From Desulfarculus sp. (lineage in GTDB: Bacteria; Desulfobacterota; Desulfarculia; Desulfarculales; Desulfarculaceae): 51,286 nucleotides of DNA. A program made the position numbers and the translations under genes. How positions within the stretch are numbered: the stretch's first letter is position 1; each line of letters starts with the position of its first letter. The notes under the pieces were generated by a model. It was not told where the DNA came from. It saw only the letters and a list, made by a program, of their open reading frames with translations, and did not search any database. The stretch is taken from assembly GCA_003605055.1 (NCBI GenBank), contig QZKP01000055.1, forward strand, positions 1-51,286, given 5' to 3'. Shown here in pieces: positions 25,323 to 33,659 of the stretch.

Positions 25323-26066
25323 TTACTTGACCCGGTGCAACAACGAGACGCGGCTGTGGCCGGCTACGGGTTGGGCCACCCGCCGGCGGCCCGTGGCCGC
25401 CTCCACTGTGAGGGGCTGGGTGCGGTAGCGCGGGGTCACCGCGGCGCAGACCGCCACCAGGCTGCCCAGGGGCCAGCGCAGCAGGCCCCCGCCCGGCCAG
25501 GGCGGCGAGGCGGCCCAGGTGCGGGGCACCGGGCCCAACACCTCGCGCACCAGGCGCAACAGACTCCAGGGGGCCAGGGGGCGGGCCTGACTGAAGGGGT
25601 GGCGGCCCCGCGGCCATTTGTACCGCCAGGTGAGCGGAGAGAAGGGATTGAAGCCCACCAGGCACACGCGGCTGCTGGCCACCCGCGCCGCCTCGGCCAG
25701 CACCTGGGCCCGGCGGTCGGTGAACTCCAGGGTGTTGACCAGAATCACCGCGTCGAAGCTGTTGTCCTCGAAGGGCAGATCGTGGGCGTCGCCCAACTCC
25801 ACCTCGACCTTGGAGCCCAGGCGGGTGGCGGCCAGGCGGGCCATGACCGGCCCGGCCTCCAGGCCGTGCACCAACAGCCCCTTGCGCAGCAGGTGCTGAA
25901 GGTGCAGGCCCAGGCCGCAGCCCACATCCAACACCCGCCAGCCGGGATGGTAGTCCAGCACCCGGTCCAGCAGCTCGGTGCTGGTCCGCAGGTATAGTTG
26001 GCCCGCCCTGGTCTCCAGCCAGTTTTCGTACTGGGCAGCCTCAGCGGCTTCAAACACGTAGTCCAT
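25323..26066 (-). CDS. Class I SAM-dependent methyltransferase
   Basis: This protein of about 247 residues has the methyltransferase motifs WRVLDVGCGLGLHLQHLL (motif I, SAM binding), HGLEAGPVMARLA (motif II), LGDAHDLPFEDNSFDAVIL and VNTLEFTDRRAQVLAEAARV, typical of the methyltransf_11/UbiE-like fold. The ATG at 26066 lies beside the conserved start; a GTG at 26090 would add eight residues. Neither has a strong ribosome site. It heads the leftward FmdE/molybdopterin operon. Small-molecule methylation is likely but the substrate is not evident. Confidence 0.85.
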   Translation of the reverse strand: MDYVFEAAEAAQYENWLETRAGQLYLRTSTELLDRVLDYHPGWRVLDVGCGLGLHLQHLLRKGLLVHGLEAGPVMARLAATRLGSKVEVELGDAHDLPFEDNSFDAVILVNTLEFTDRRAQVLAEAARVASSRVCLVGFNPFSPLTWRYKWPRGRHPFSQARPLAPWSLLRLVREVLGPVPRTWAASPPWPGGGLLRWPLGSLVAVCAAVTPRYRTQPLTVEAATGRRRVAQPVAGHSRVSLLHRVK

Positions 26067-26180
26067 ATGCCCAAGATTATCGCCCTCCACCGTTTAGGGC
26101 AAGGGGAACCGCGGAGTTGGCTAGGGACGGGCATTTGTGCTAGATTTGGGCCATTGTTGGCAATTGAATAGGTCCGCGCT

Positions 26181-26426
26181 ATGCACCGACGCCATCACCG
26201 GCCCCATGGGCCCGCTTTTTGGCCGCGCCCCCTGAGCTTCGATCAGGTGGCCGAACACCGCCACGTGGAGTGCGGCCTCTACGGCATTTGCCTGGAGGTG
26301 GTGGTGCGCCGGCACTGGCCCTCCTTCACCTGCCAGCCCTGCTCCCTGTGGCCCCGCCGCTGCCAACCGGCCTTGGCGGCCGGCCCGGCGGTGGTGCTGG
26401 CCCTGCCCCTGGCCGGCTCTCGCTAG
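26181..26426 (+). CDS. Small Cys-rich protein of unknown function
   Basis: This 81-residue protein has a four-Cys arrangement, ECGLYGICLEVV followed by FTCQPCSLWP (CX5C...CX2C), that looks like a zinc- or cluster-binding knuckle and resembles small conserved proteins of deltaproteobacteria. The start is the first ATG after an AT-rich gap; no ribosome site is evident. The C-terminus is hydrophobic (AAGPAVVLALPLAG). It stands alone between divergent and convergent neighbours. Function unknown. Confidence 0.6.
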   Translation: MHRRHHRPHGPAFWPRPLSFDQVAEHRHVECGLYGICLEVVVRRHWPSFTCQPCSLWPRRCQPALAAGPAVVLALPLAGSR

Positions 26427-26514
26427 CCGGAGGCAATCCTTTTTCTGCCTTTAACAAGACGGCGGACCTGGCCGCGGCCGTACAGGGCGCCCGGACTCTG
26501 CGCGGCCGGCCGGG

Positions 26515-26853
26515 CTATTTCTCCTTCTTCTGGGGCAACACACCCTTCCAGAGGCTCTCCAGCCGCTTGATGGCCGCCGAGGTTTTCCTGGCCGACTGCA
26601 CCAACTGGGGCGTGACCACCAGCTCCTCGCTGGTCTGGCCCTGACCGTCATACATGGTCACCAGCAGGTTGCCGGTGTCGCTGACTTTGAGGCTGGCCCG
26701 CAGTACGCCCTGGTCGTTGACCAGACGGAACTCCCGGGCCTGCACCATCTCCTGCGCGGGCCCGGCCTGCACCAGGCCCCGGCCCAGAAGCATCCCGGCC
26801 AGGCCGATGACGAACACTGCCAGGGCCACGGCCCATATCTGCCTGCCTGTCAT
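26515..26853 (-). CDS. Membrane-anchored hypothetical protein
   Basis: This 112-residue protein has one N-terminal membrane helix (about residues 6-26) and an extracytoplasmic segment with paired strands: REFRLVNDQGVLRASLKVSD and LLVTMYDGQGQTSEELVV. This beta pattern (phi-x-D-x-x-G-x-x-R-A) recurs in uncharacterised surface proteins. The tail is basic (VLPQKKEK). The ATG at 26853 has GAAGGGA upstream; the longer frame to 26919 is not used. No partner is evident. Function unknown. Confidence 0.75.
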   Translation of the reverse strand: MTGRQIWAVALAVFVIGLAGMLLGRGLVQAGPAQEMVQAREFRLVNDQGVLRASLKVSDTGNLLVTMYDGQGQTSEELVVTPQLVQSARKTSAAIKRLESLWKGVLPQKKEK

Positions 26854-26975
26854 GCGGTCCCTTCCCCGAAGGTTAAGGAAAACGCCTCGCCCCTGCGCCG
26901 GCCCGGGCCTGCGGGGCACGCGCTAAAGCTCATCGGGCGACGAACCGGCGGCCCGGGCCGGCCGCGGCAGCACTC

Positions 26976-28220
26976 CTATCCGCCGTTGCCGTGCTCGCCC
27001 GGGCGCAGGCGCAGGGACAGCGCCGCCCCCAGCAGGGACACGGCCGTGGCCAGCAGGAAGGGCACCGTGAAGGAGCGGGTGGCGTCGGCCAACAGGCCGC
27101 CCACCCAGGGACCCAGGGCCTGGCCGATGCCGAAGAACAGGGTGATGAAGCCCAGGCCGGCCGGGGCCAGCTTGGGCCCCACCTGGTCGCCGGCCGCGGC
27201 GGCCATGATGGTGGGGATGCTCCAGGCGGTCAGGCCGAAAACGATGGACGACAGGTAATGGCCCGCCGCGCCGGGCACCAGGGCCATCAGCAGGTAGCTC
27301 GCCGCCAAGGCTACGTAGGCCAGGGCCGAGCCCTTCCCCCGGCCCAGCTTGTCCGAGACACCGCCCCAGATCACCCCGCAGAAGATGCTCAGGCCCCCCA
27401 CCAGGGCCCAGAGTCCGCCGGCCGCGGCCGGGCTGAGCCCCGCCTCGCGCACCAGGTAGGCGGCGAAGAAGGTCATATAGATTATGTAGGAGAAGCCGTA
27501 CATGAAATAGACCAGGCCCAGGTACCAAACGGGGCCTCTCTTGTATATGTCGCCCCAGGCCATCACCCGGCCCGCAGTGCGCCCAGGGGCCGTGGCCGCC
27601 GATTGCTCCGCGCCCACCTGACCCAGGCCCATTTCCTCCGGCCGGCTGCGGACCAACAGCGCGGCCACGCCGGCGATGATGAGGGCGCCGCCGCCCAGGT
27701 AGTACCAGGCGTAGCGCCAGCCCTCGGGGCCGTAGGCGGCCAGGATCAGGGGCACGATGAGCCCGGCGATCATGGTGCCCCCGCCGATGCCGGCCGAGAC
27801 GATGCCGGTGGCGAATCCGCGGCGCCGGACCGCGAACCAGGCCGAGCCCAGGGCCATGGCCGGCACGTAGGCCGCGCCGTTGCCCAGGCCGGTGGCCAGG
27901 CGCATGGCAAAGGCGAAGCCGAAGCCCTGGGCCAGGCCGGTGAGCATAAGGGTGAGGCCCATCAGCAGCAGGGCCAGGGCGATGACGATGCGGGTGCCGA
28001 AGCGGGCGGCCAGGTAGCCGCCCACGATGGCCATGATCAGATAGCCCACGAAGTTGCCGGTGCCCAGCAGGCCCAGTTGGGTGTAGTTCAACTGCAACCC
28101 ATCCTTCATGGCCGGCAGGATCAGGGTGTAGGACATGCGCCCGAAGCCGTGGGCGCCAATGGTGACCAGCAGGCCGGTGAGGATGACTATCCAGCCGTAG
28201 TGCAGCTTGCCATGGGACAT
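26976..28220 (-). CDS. MFS transporter (OFA/YbfB-like organic-acid carrier group)
   Basis: This 414-residue protein has twelve helices and an N-terminus (LHYGWIVILTGLLVTIGAHG) typical of oxalate/formate antiporter-like and monocarboxylate MFS carriers. Conserved blocks are GYLAARFGTRIVIALALLLM after helix 2, RLATGLGNGAAYVPAMALGS and GFATGIVSAGIGGG. The ATG has AGGGAGTG upstream. It is the last gene of a leftward set with the LarA-like and 4-hydroxybutyryl-CoA dehydratase-like genes. Uptake or exchange of a hydroxy- or dicarboxylate is plausible from context, but not shown. Confidence 0.87.
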   Translation of the reverse strand: MSHGKLHYGWIVILTGLLVTIGAHGFGRMSYTLILPAMKDGLQLNYTQLGLLGTGNFVGYLIMAIVGGYLAARFGTRIVIALALLLMGLTLMLTGLAQGFGFAFAMRLATGLGNGAAYVPAMALGSAWFAVRRRGFATGIVSAGIGGGTMIAGLIVPLILAAYGPEGWRYAWYYLGGGALIIAGVAALLVRSRPEEMGLGQVGAEQSAATAPGRTAGRVMAWGDIYKRGPVWYLGLVYFMYGFSYIIYMTFFAAYLVREAGLSPAAAGGLWALVGGLSIFCGVIWGGVSDKLGRGKGSALAYVALAASYLLMALVPGAAGHYLSSIVFGLTAWSIPTIMAAAAGDQVGPKLAPAGLGFITLFFGIGQALGPWVGGLLADATRSFTVPFLLATAVSLLGAALSLRLRPGEHGNGG

Positions 28221-28366
28221 GATTCACTCCCTGTGCGTATCAGGCGGACAGGCTTTTCTAGCTTACGACGCGGCGCGCGCCTGAGTCCAGCCCCCAAGGC
28301 GGGCCGGGACGGGTGGCGGGAGCGCGGAGGCCGGGCGGCCTGCGGCCTGGATGCCGGGACAGTTTA

Positions 28367-29602
28367 TTACCTGGGGTAGGGTTGTAGCCTGCCCTCTTGG
28401 TCGAAGCTCAGAGGCAGGGTTTGCTCGCCGACCCGCAGGCCGGGGCGGCCGGCCAGCTCCTCGGCCACCGGCCGGCTGACCCAGAAGACACCCAGGCGGT
28501 GGGTATTTAGAATGCGCCCCACCCGGGCCTGGCCGGGATCGGGCAGCGCGCTCAGGCCGGCCTCGATGGCCTGGCGGTCGTCCTTGACGGTCAAGGGCTG
28601 CATGGCCGCCCGGAAGGCCCCGGAGGTGAGGGCGTTCAGGTTGGTGGCCGGCCGGTCCACCAGGGCCATGAAGCGCTCGGTGGTGAGGTCGGCCATGCCC
28701 ATGCCGGTGGCGTTGCCGTGGGAGGCCGGGGTCAGGTCCAGGACCACCAGGTTCTTGTAAAAGGGCCGCTTCTCGCCGCCCCAGCGCCGCCAGAAGCCGA
28801 TGACGTTGGGGTCCATGCCCGCGCCGGAGATGTCCTTGCCCATCTCCTCCACGATGAGCAGGTCCAACGCCTCCACGGGCAGGCGGGGGAACAGCGCCCA
28901 GGCTTTCCTGAGAAACTCGCGGTCGTTTTCCGCGAAGCGCTCCGGCGGCACCAGGGCCAGGTCCTCGGTGCCGCCCAGGGCGTTTTCGGTGACCGCCAGG
29001 CCGCACAGGAGCGGGGCCCGGGCCATGATGAGGCGGGCGGCGGGCAGGATGGTCTGGGCCAGGTCGTGGCGGTGCATGGTGGCCGCGCCAATTTGCCGGC
29101 CCAGGCCCACGGCCATGATCTTGCACAGGCCGCTCTCCACCTCGGCCCGGAAGATGGTGTGCGGCTTGACCCGGTTGATGACCATGATGTGGTCCGCGCT
29201 CAATGCGTCCTGGGCGAAAAAAACCTCGGCGCCGGAGGCCAGGCGGCCCAGGGAGACCACCTCCATGCTGGCCCGGAGGGGCGCGCCGGTGGTTTCTTCG
29301 CTGATGCCCAGGCCGCGCAGCACCTGGGCCTGGCCTGGGCCGGTGGCCCCGCCGTGAGAGCCCATAGCCGGGATGATGAAGGGCCGCAGGCCCAGCTCCC
29401 GCAGGCACTTGACCGAGGTGACCACCAGGTCCTGGAGGTCGTGGGTGCCCCGGGAGGCCACGGCCACGGCCACGCTTTGGCCGGGAGTGATGCGGCCGGC
29501 GAAGTCGAAGGCGGCGAACTGCGCGCGCACCGCGGCGGGAACGTCGGCGATGGGGTGGGCCGGGAACTCCTGCTCCACCCGGTACAGCGGCGGCAGGTGC
29601 AT
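28367..29602 (-). CDS. LarA-like (lactate racemase domain, DUF2088) protein
   Basis: This 411-residue protein has the N-terminal Lar domain: SVAVAVASRGTHDLQDLVV, the metal/catalytic loop IIPAMGSHGGATGPGQ, then INRVKPHTIFRAEVESGLCK and MAVGLGRQIGAATMHRH. Lactate racemase LarA uses a nickel-pincer nucleotide to racemise 2-hydroxyacids; His and Lys residues in comparable positions are present, but I cannot confirm all ligands. The C-terminal part diverges from classical LarA, so this belongs to the broader family acting on other hydroxyacids. The ATG has TAGGGAG upstream. Cofactor genes larB, larC and larE are not in the window. It is co-oriented with the dehydratase gene 8 bp upstream. Confidence 0.84.
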   Translation of the reverse strand: MHLPPLYRVEQEFPAHPIADVPAAVRAQFAAFDFAGRITPGQSVAVAVASRGTHDLQDLVVTSVKCLRELGLRPFIIPAMGSHGGATGPGQAQVLRGLGISEETTGAPLRASMEVVSLGRLASGAEVFFAQDALSADHIMVINRVKPHTIFRAEVESGLCKIMAVGLGRQIGAATMHRHDLAQTILPAARLIMARAPLLCGLAVTENALGGTEDLALVPPERFAENDREFLRKAWALFPRLPVEALDLLIVEEMGKDISGAGMDPNVIGFWRRWGGEKRPFYKNLVVLDLTPASHGNATGMGMADLTTERFMALVDRPATNLNALTSGAFRAAMQPLTVKDDRQAIEAGLSALPDPGQARVGRILNTHRLGVFWVSRPVAEELAGRPGLRVGEQTLPLSFDQEGRLQPYPR

Positions 29603-29610
29603 GGGACTCC

Positions 29611-31047
29611 CTAGGCCTCTATGCCGGCCAGGCGCTTGGCCGCCTTCTTGCGCGAGTCCAGGTCGCTCTCGCGCAGGATGGTCAGACGGTGGGCCTCGGG
29701 CGAGCCGCCGCCGTGGATGTCGCTGATGGTGTCGGCGCTCTCCAGGGCCAGCTTCTCGATGAGCCGGTACATCTTGATGCGCTTGTCCGGGTCCACGCCC
29801 TTGGCCCCGGCCAGGTATTTCTTGAGCAGCGGGCCCACCGCCTCGTTGCTGAAGTCCCGCTCCGAGGGCAGGTCGGCCACGTAGCCGCCGGCGATGTCTA
29901 TCATCAGGCGGATGGCCTCGGCCATCTCCTTGCCCTCGTGGATCTTGGAGGCGTTGGCCAGAACCGTGTCTATGAACCACACCCCCGAGGGCTCCTGGTG
30001 GCCCTCGTAGGAGGCGGCCAGGCTGCATCCATAGAGGGTCTCGGCCCGGTGGATCATGTCTATGATCTTCTGCTTGTGGTGGCCCACCTTCTCGGTGCCG
30101 TTGTACTCCATCATGGCCAGAGCCGCGCCGGCCATGCAGTCTATCTTGCCGGACTTGCAGCCGCCGTGACTCTGGCGGTGGAAGGCCGAGAAGCGCATCA
30201 CCAGCTCCTGGGCGAACTCCACCTCGCCGCAGAGGAACACCCGGTCCCAGGGCACGAATACGTCGTCGAATATCACCGTGGGACAGTACTTGGAGTAGTA
30301 CAGGTTGCCGCAGTCACAGCCCTCCAGCTCTCGCATGTCCAGGGTGGAGCGGCCCACCACGTGGATGATGCCCGGGGTGTCGCTGGGCAGGGCGAAGGCC
30401 ACCGCGAACTCCTCCTCGCCGGGCCTGAGCGCCCGGGTGGGCAGCACGATGATCTCGTGGCTGGACAGGGAGCCGGTCTGGTGAGCCTTGGCCCCGCGCA
30501 CCACGATGCCCTCCTCGCGTCTCTCCACCACGTGCAGGTAAACGTCCGGGTCTGGCTGGTCCTTGGGTGAGAGCGAGCGGTCGCCCTTGACGTCGGTGAC
30601 CCCGGCGTTGGCCGTGTAGTCGTGCTTCTGCATGTACTTCAGGAATTCCATGAAGCGCGGGAAGTACCGGGTGCCGTACTTCTGGTCCACGTCGTAGGTG
30701 ACGATGGACAGGGCGCAGAGGCAGTCCATACCCGTGCAGCGCTGGTGGCAGGTGCCCACCCGCTGGCCCAGGATGCGGTTGATCTTCACCCGCGCCACCA
30801 GGTCATCTACGGACATGGGCGGGCTGTTGAAGCGGTTGATGGGCTCGTTGATCAGCGGGCTCTGCTTGATCATCAAGTCCCGGTACTGGTCCATCTCGGC
30901 CAGCTCATAGGTGGCGCCGGTGGCCTCGATGCCCGCCCGCAGGCGCGGGTTGTCCACCACGTTGTCCATGCGCTCGCCGAACATGTAGACCGTGGGGTGC
31001 ATGCGGCGCAACGACTCGAGGTATTCGGCCTTGGTCATCACTCCCAT
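29611..31047 (-). CDS. 4-Hydroxybutyryl-CoA dehydratase-type Fe-S flavoprotein (AbfD-like)
   Basis: This 478-residue protein belongs to the HpaB/AbfD acyl-CoA dehydrogenase-like fold. It carries the [4Fe-4S] ligands of the 4-hydroxybutyryl-CoA dehydratase branch: C100 and C104 (GTCHQRC) and H290 with C297 (HRQSHGGC), with the same spacing as Cys99, Cys103, His292 and Cys299 of the clostridial enzyme. That enzyme uses FAD and the cluster to dehydrate 4-hydroxybutyryl-CoA by a radical route, and isomerises vinylacetyl-CoA. Further segments are AHQTGSLSSHEIIVLPTRAL and IDIAGGYVADLPSERD. The ATG has AAAGGAG upstream. A terminator separates it from the ferredoxin oxidoreductase operon, so it starts its own transcript. 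It may act on a related CoA ester. Confidence 0.88.
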   Translation of the reverse strand: MGVMTKAEYLESLRRMHPTVYMFGERMDNVVDNPRLRAGIEATGATYELAEMDQYRDLMIKQSPLINEPINRFNSPPMSVDDLVARVKINRILGQRVGTCHQRCTGMDCLCALSIVTYDVDQKYGTRYFPRFMEFLKYMQKHDYTANAGVTDVKGDRSLSPKDQPDPDVYLHVVERREEGIVVRGAKAHQTGSLSSHEIIVLPTRALRPGEEEFAVAFALPSDTPGIIHVVGRSTLDMRELEGCDCGNLYYSKYCPTVIFDDVFVPWDRVFLCGEVEFAQELVMRFSAFHRQSHGGCKSGKIDCMAGAALAMMEYNGTEKVGHHKQKIIDMIHRAETLYGCSLAASYEGHQEPSGVWFIDTVLANASKIHEGKEMAEAIRLMIDIAGGYVADLPSERDFSNEAVGPLLKKYLAGAKGVDPDKRIKMYRLIEKLALESADTISDIHGGGSPEAHRLTILRESDLDSRKKAAKRLAGIEA

Positions 31048-31088
31048 GATTTGGCTCCTTTGCTCTCACCCCCAACGAACTTTACCGC

Positions 31089-31120
31089 AAAAAACGATCC
31101 ACCCCCCTCGGGTCGGGATC
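31089..31120 (-). terminator. Intrinsic terminator after the 2-oxoacid oxidoreductase operon
   Basis: Read leftward, GATCC pairs with GGATC and ACCC with GGGT (bases 31096-31120) around a 5-nt loop with a small bulge, followed by a T6 run (31089-31094). It lies 10-40 bp beyond the gamma-subunit stop. Confidence 0.78.
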
Positions 31121-31129
31121 ATAGACCGC

Positions 31130-31660
31130 TCAGCCCACCCGCTCCCGGCCCAGGGCGAAGGCCCGCAGGTTCAGCTCCTGTTTGCCCTGGGGCACCGCGT
31201 CGGCGATGGCCTTTTCCAGGGCCCCCGGGCTCACCACGCCGGTGACCTGGCACAGGGCGCCCAGCATGATCATGTTGGCCACGATGGCCGCCTGCATTTC
31301 ATTCCGGGCCAGGCTGGTGGCGGCCACCGGGTGGGCCCGCGTTATCTGCGCCGGCGGCTGGGCGATCATGTCGCTGTCGTAGATCAACACGCCCTGGGGC
31401 TTGAGCACCTTGGCGAAGCGCTCGATGGAGTCCTGGGCCTGGGCCACCAGGACGTCCGGCGCAATCACCCGGGGGTAGAGCACCGGCTCCTCCGACAGCA
31501 CCACCCAGGCCGCGGCGAAGCCGCCCCGCAGCTCCGAGGAGTAGGCCGAGGTCTGCGCCGCGTACTGGTGGTCATAGGTCACCGCGGCCGCGCCCAGGAT
31601 CACCCCGGCGGTGATGGAGCCCTGGCCGCCCACGCCGGCGATGGTCAATTCGGTGCGCAT
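31130..31660 (-). CDS. korC: 2-Oxoacid:ferredoxin oxidoreductase, gamma subunit
   Basis: This 176-residue subunit matches the gamma domain of pyruvate, 2-ketoglutarate and 2-ketoisovalerate ferredoxin oxidoreductases: IAGVGGQGSITAGVILGAAA at the start and TSAYSSELRGGFAAAWVVLS, with IVANMIMLGALCQVTGVV later. It forms part of the TPP enzyme that decarboxylates 2-oxoacids to acyl-CoA while reducing ferredoxin. The ATG at 31660 has AAAGGAGC upstream and overlaps the beta-subunit stop by one base. It is the last gene of the four-gene operon. The substrate class (2-oxoglutarate versus branched-chain) cannot be decided from sequence here. Confidence 0.9.
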   Translation of the reverse strand: MRTELTIAGVGGQGSITAGVILGAAAVTYDHQYAAQTSAYSSELRGGFAAAWVVLSEEPVLYPRVIAPDVLVAQAQDSIERFAKVLKPQGVLIYDSDMIAQPPAQITRAHPVAATSLARNEMQAAIVANMIMLGALCQVTGVVSPGALEKAIADAVPQGKQELNLRAFALGRERVG

Positions 31661-32505
31661 CAGCCTTGCTCCTTTCCCAGCCGGGCCCGCAGCTCACTCC
31701 ACTGGCTGGCCAGCTCCGGGGCCTGGCGGTCGCAGAACTCGCCCACCGTGATCTTGCCGGCCAGCTCCTCCTCGCTCATCTCCCGGGCCTTGGCCAGCTT
31801 GAGGCTGTGGTCCCGGAAGTGCTCCAGGATGGCTGTGGCCCGGCCCAGCTTGCTCACGCGGCCGTACTGCACCGGGCACTGGCTGATGGCCTCGATGAAG
31901 GAGAAGCCTTGCTTCTGGATGCCCTTCTTGATGGCCCGCTTGAGCTGGCGGGGGTGATAGGTGGTCCAGCGGGCCACGTAGGGCGCGCCGGCGGCGGCCA
32001 CCATGGCCGCCACGTTGAACTCGGGCTCCATGGTGCCGTAGGGGCTGGTGATGGTGTTCAGGCCCCGGGGCGTGGTGGGCGCGGTCTGGCCGCCGGTCAT
32101 GCCGTAGATGCCGTTGTTGACCATCACCACCGTGAGGTCGATGTTGCGGCGGGCGGCGTGGATCAGGTGGTTGCCGCCGATGGCCGCCAGGTCGCCGTCG
32201 CCCGAGGCCACCAGCACCTTCTGCCGGGGCAGGCCCAGCTTGACCCCGGTGGCGAAGGCGATGGGCCGGCCATGGGTGGTGTGCAGGGTGTCGGCCGCGA
32301 ACAGGGGGCTGGGTATCCAGGCCGAGCAGCCGATGCCCGAGACGAACACGAAGTCGTCCATGCTCAGGCCCTCTTCCCGGTTCAGCTCGTCTATGGCCCA
32401 GAGGATGGCCTGGGCCACGATGCCGTTGCCGCAGCCCGGGCAGGTGGTGGTCTTCTTGACGTGGGGCCGGGTGTACTTGCGCAGGGGGTGCTCGGCCAGG
32501 CTCAT
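31660..32505 (-). CDS. korB: 2-Oxoacid:ferredoxin oxidoreductase, beta (TPP) subunit
   Basis: This 281-residue subunit binds thiamine diphosphate: VASGDGDLAAIGGNHLIH and VVMVNNGIYGMTGGQ form the GDG...NN motif, and TTCPGCGNGIVAQ near residue 22 carries the Cys pair typical of this family's beta subunit. It catalyses decarboxylation of the 2-oxoacid and passes electrons toward the ferredoxin subunit. The ATG at 32505 overlaps the alpha stop (ATGA), with AAGGAGATG upstream. A longer reading to 33222 in this frame would cross the alpha gene and is rejected. Confidence 0.93.
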   Translation of the reverse strand: MSLAEHPLRKYTRPHVKKTTTCPGCGNGIVAQAILWAIDELNREEGLSMDDFVFVSGIGCSAWIPSPLFAADTLHTTHGRPIAFATGVKLGLPRQKVLVASGDGDLAAIGGNHLIHAARRNIDLTVVMVNNGIYGMTGGQTAPTTPRGLNTITSPYGTMEPEFNVAAMVAAAGAPYVARWTTYHPRQLKRAIKKGIQKQGFSFIEAISQCPVQYGRVSKLGRATAILEHFRDHSLKLAKAREMSEEELAGKITVGEFCDRQAPELASQWSELRARLGKEQG

Positions 32506-33659
32506 GACATCATCTCCTTGACCCGCGTGAGCACGGCGTTGGGTTCGTGAATCTGCCCCAGCAGCCGGGGCCCCAGGAACTGCACCGGGCAGTGGGCCGC
32601 GGCCTCGGCCTTGATGTAGGGCAGCATCTGGCCGGTGTTGTTCTCCAGCACCAGCACGGCCCGGGCCTGTTGGGCGGCCGCCGCCACCTCCTGGTCCGCA
32701 AAGGGCCATAGGGTCTTCAGGCACAGGGTGCCCACGGCCAGGCCTTGGGCGCGGGCGGCCTGGGCCGCGGCCCGGGCCGAGCGGGCCACGGTGCCGTAGG
32801 CCACTATCACCACGTCGCCGGGCGCGTAGTCCGCGGCCACCTCCACGATCTGGTCCCGGTGACGCAGTATCTTTTCGATGGGCATGGTGGCAAAGGCGTG
32901 CATCACCTCCGGGTCGGTGAGGTTGCGCATGCCCTGGCCGTTGTGGCAGGAGCTGGTGACGTGGGCCTGCCGCCCCCGGCCGAAGACCGGCATGGGCGCC
33001 ACCTCCGGGTCCAGGAAATCCTGCCGCTCCAGGGGCGTGGTGCCGGCCGGGGCGATCTTGCGCTGGGCCAGCTCGATCTCCTGGTCCGGCGGAATCACCA
33101 CCTGCTCGCGCATGTGGCCGATGAAGCCGTCGGGCAGCACGAACACCGGGCAGCGGAAGCGCTCGGCCAGGTTGAAGGCCCGGATCATGTGGTCGTACAT
33201 CTCCTGGGGGCTCTCCGGGCACAGGGCGATGATCTGGTAGTCGCCGTGGGAGCCGCGGGCCACCTGCACCACGTCGCCGGCCAGCCCCACCGAGGGCACG
33301 CCGGTGGAGGGGCCGAAGCGCATCACGTCCACGATCACCAGGGGCGTCTCGGTGGAGGCGGCCAGGCCGATGTTCTCCTGCATCAGGCTGACGCCCGGTC
33401 CGGAGGTGGCGGTCATGGCCTTCAGGCCGGCCCAGGAGGCGCCGATGGCCGAGCAGATGGCGGCGATCTCGTCCTCGGTCTGCAAGAACACCCCGCCCAC
33501 CGTGGGCAGGAGCTGGCTCAGGCGGTTGGGTATCTCGCTGGCCGGGGTGATGGGGTAGCCGGCCATGAAGCGGCAGCCGGCGGCGATGGCCCCCTCGGCC
33601 AGGGCCAGGTTGCCCTCTATGAAATGGGTGCCGGGCTTGAGCCGGACGGCGGCCTTCAT
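32502..33659 (-). CDS. korA: 2-Oxoacid:ferredoxin oxidoreductase, alpha subunit
   Basis: This 385-residue subunit has the pyrimidine-binding domain of the TPP enzyme: EGAIAAGCRFMAGYPITPAS, then VFLQTEDEIAAICSAIGASW and ATSGPGVSLMQENIGLA, all characteristic of the alpha chain of 2-oxoglutarate/2-oxoisovalerate-type enzymes. The C-terminal domain (VVIVAYGTVARSARAAAQ) follows. The ATG at 33659 overlaps the ferredoxin subunit stop (ATGA), and its own stop overlaps the beta start, indicating coupled translation. Partner subunits are adjacent and in order. Confidence 0.93.
   Translation of the reverse strand: MKAAVRLKPGTHFIEGNLALAEGAIAAGCRFMAGYPITPASEIPNRLSQLLPTVGGVFLQTEDEIAAICSAIGASWAGLKAMTATSGPGVSLMQENIGLAASTETPLVIVDVMRFGPSTGVPSVGLAGDVVQVARGSHGDYQIIALCPESPQEMYDHMIRAFNLAERFRCPVFVLPDGFIGHMREQVVIPPDQEIELAQRKIAPAGTTPLERQDFLDPEVAPMPVFGRGRQAHVTSSCHNGQGMRNLTDPEVMHAFATMPIEKILRHRDQIVEVAADYAPGDVVIVAYGTVARSARAAAQAARAQGLAVGTLCLKTLWPFADQEVAAAAQQARAVLVLENNTGQMLPYIKAEAAAHCPVQFLGPRLLGQIHEPNAVLTRVKEMMS

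Noticed and set aside
26991-28379. 462-codon rightward open frame opposite the MFS carrier gene
   Set aside because: Antisense shadow with Gly/Gln/Ala-rich content. The MFS protein on the other strand has proper helices and a ribosome site.
31660-33222. Long 520-codon reading for the oxidoreductase beta subunit
   Set aside because: Its first 239 codons lie across the alpha gene in another frame. The ATG at 32505 has a ribosome site and gives the normal subunit length.
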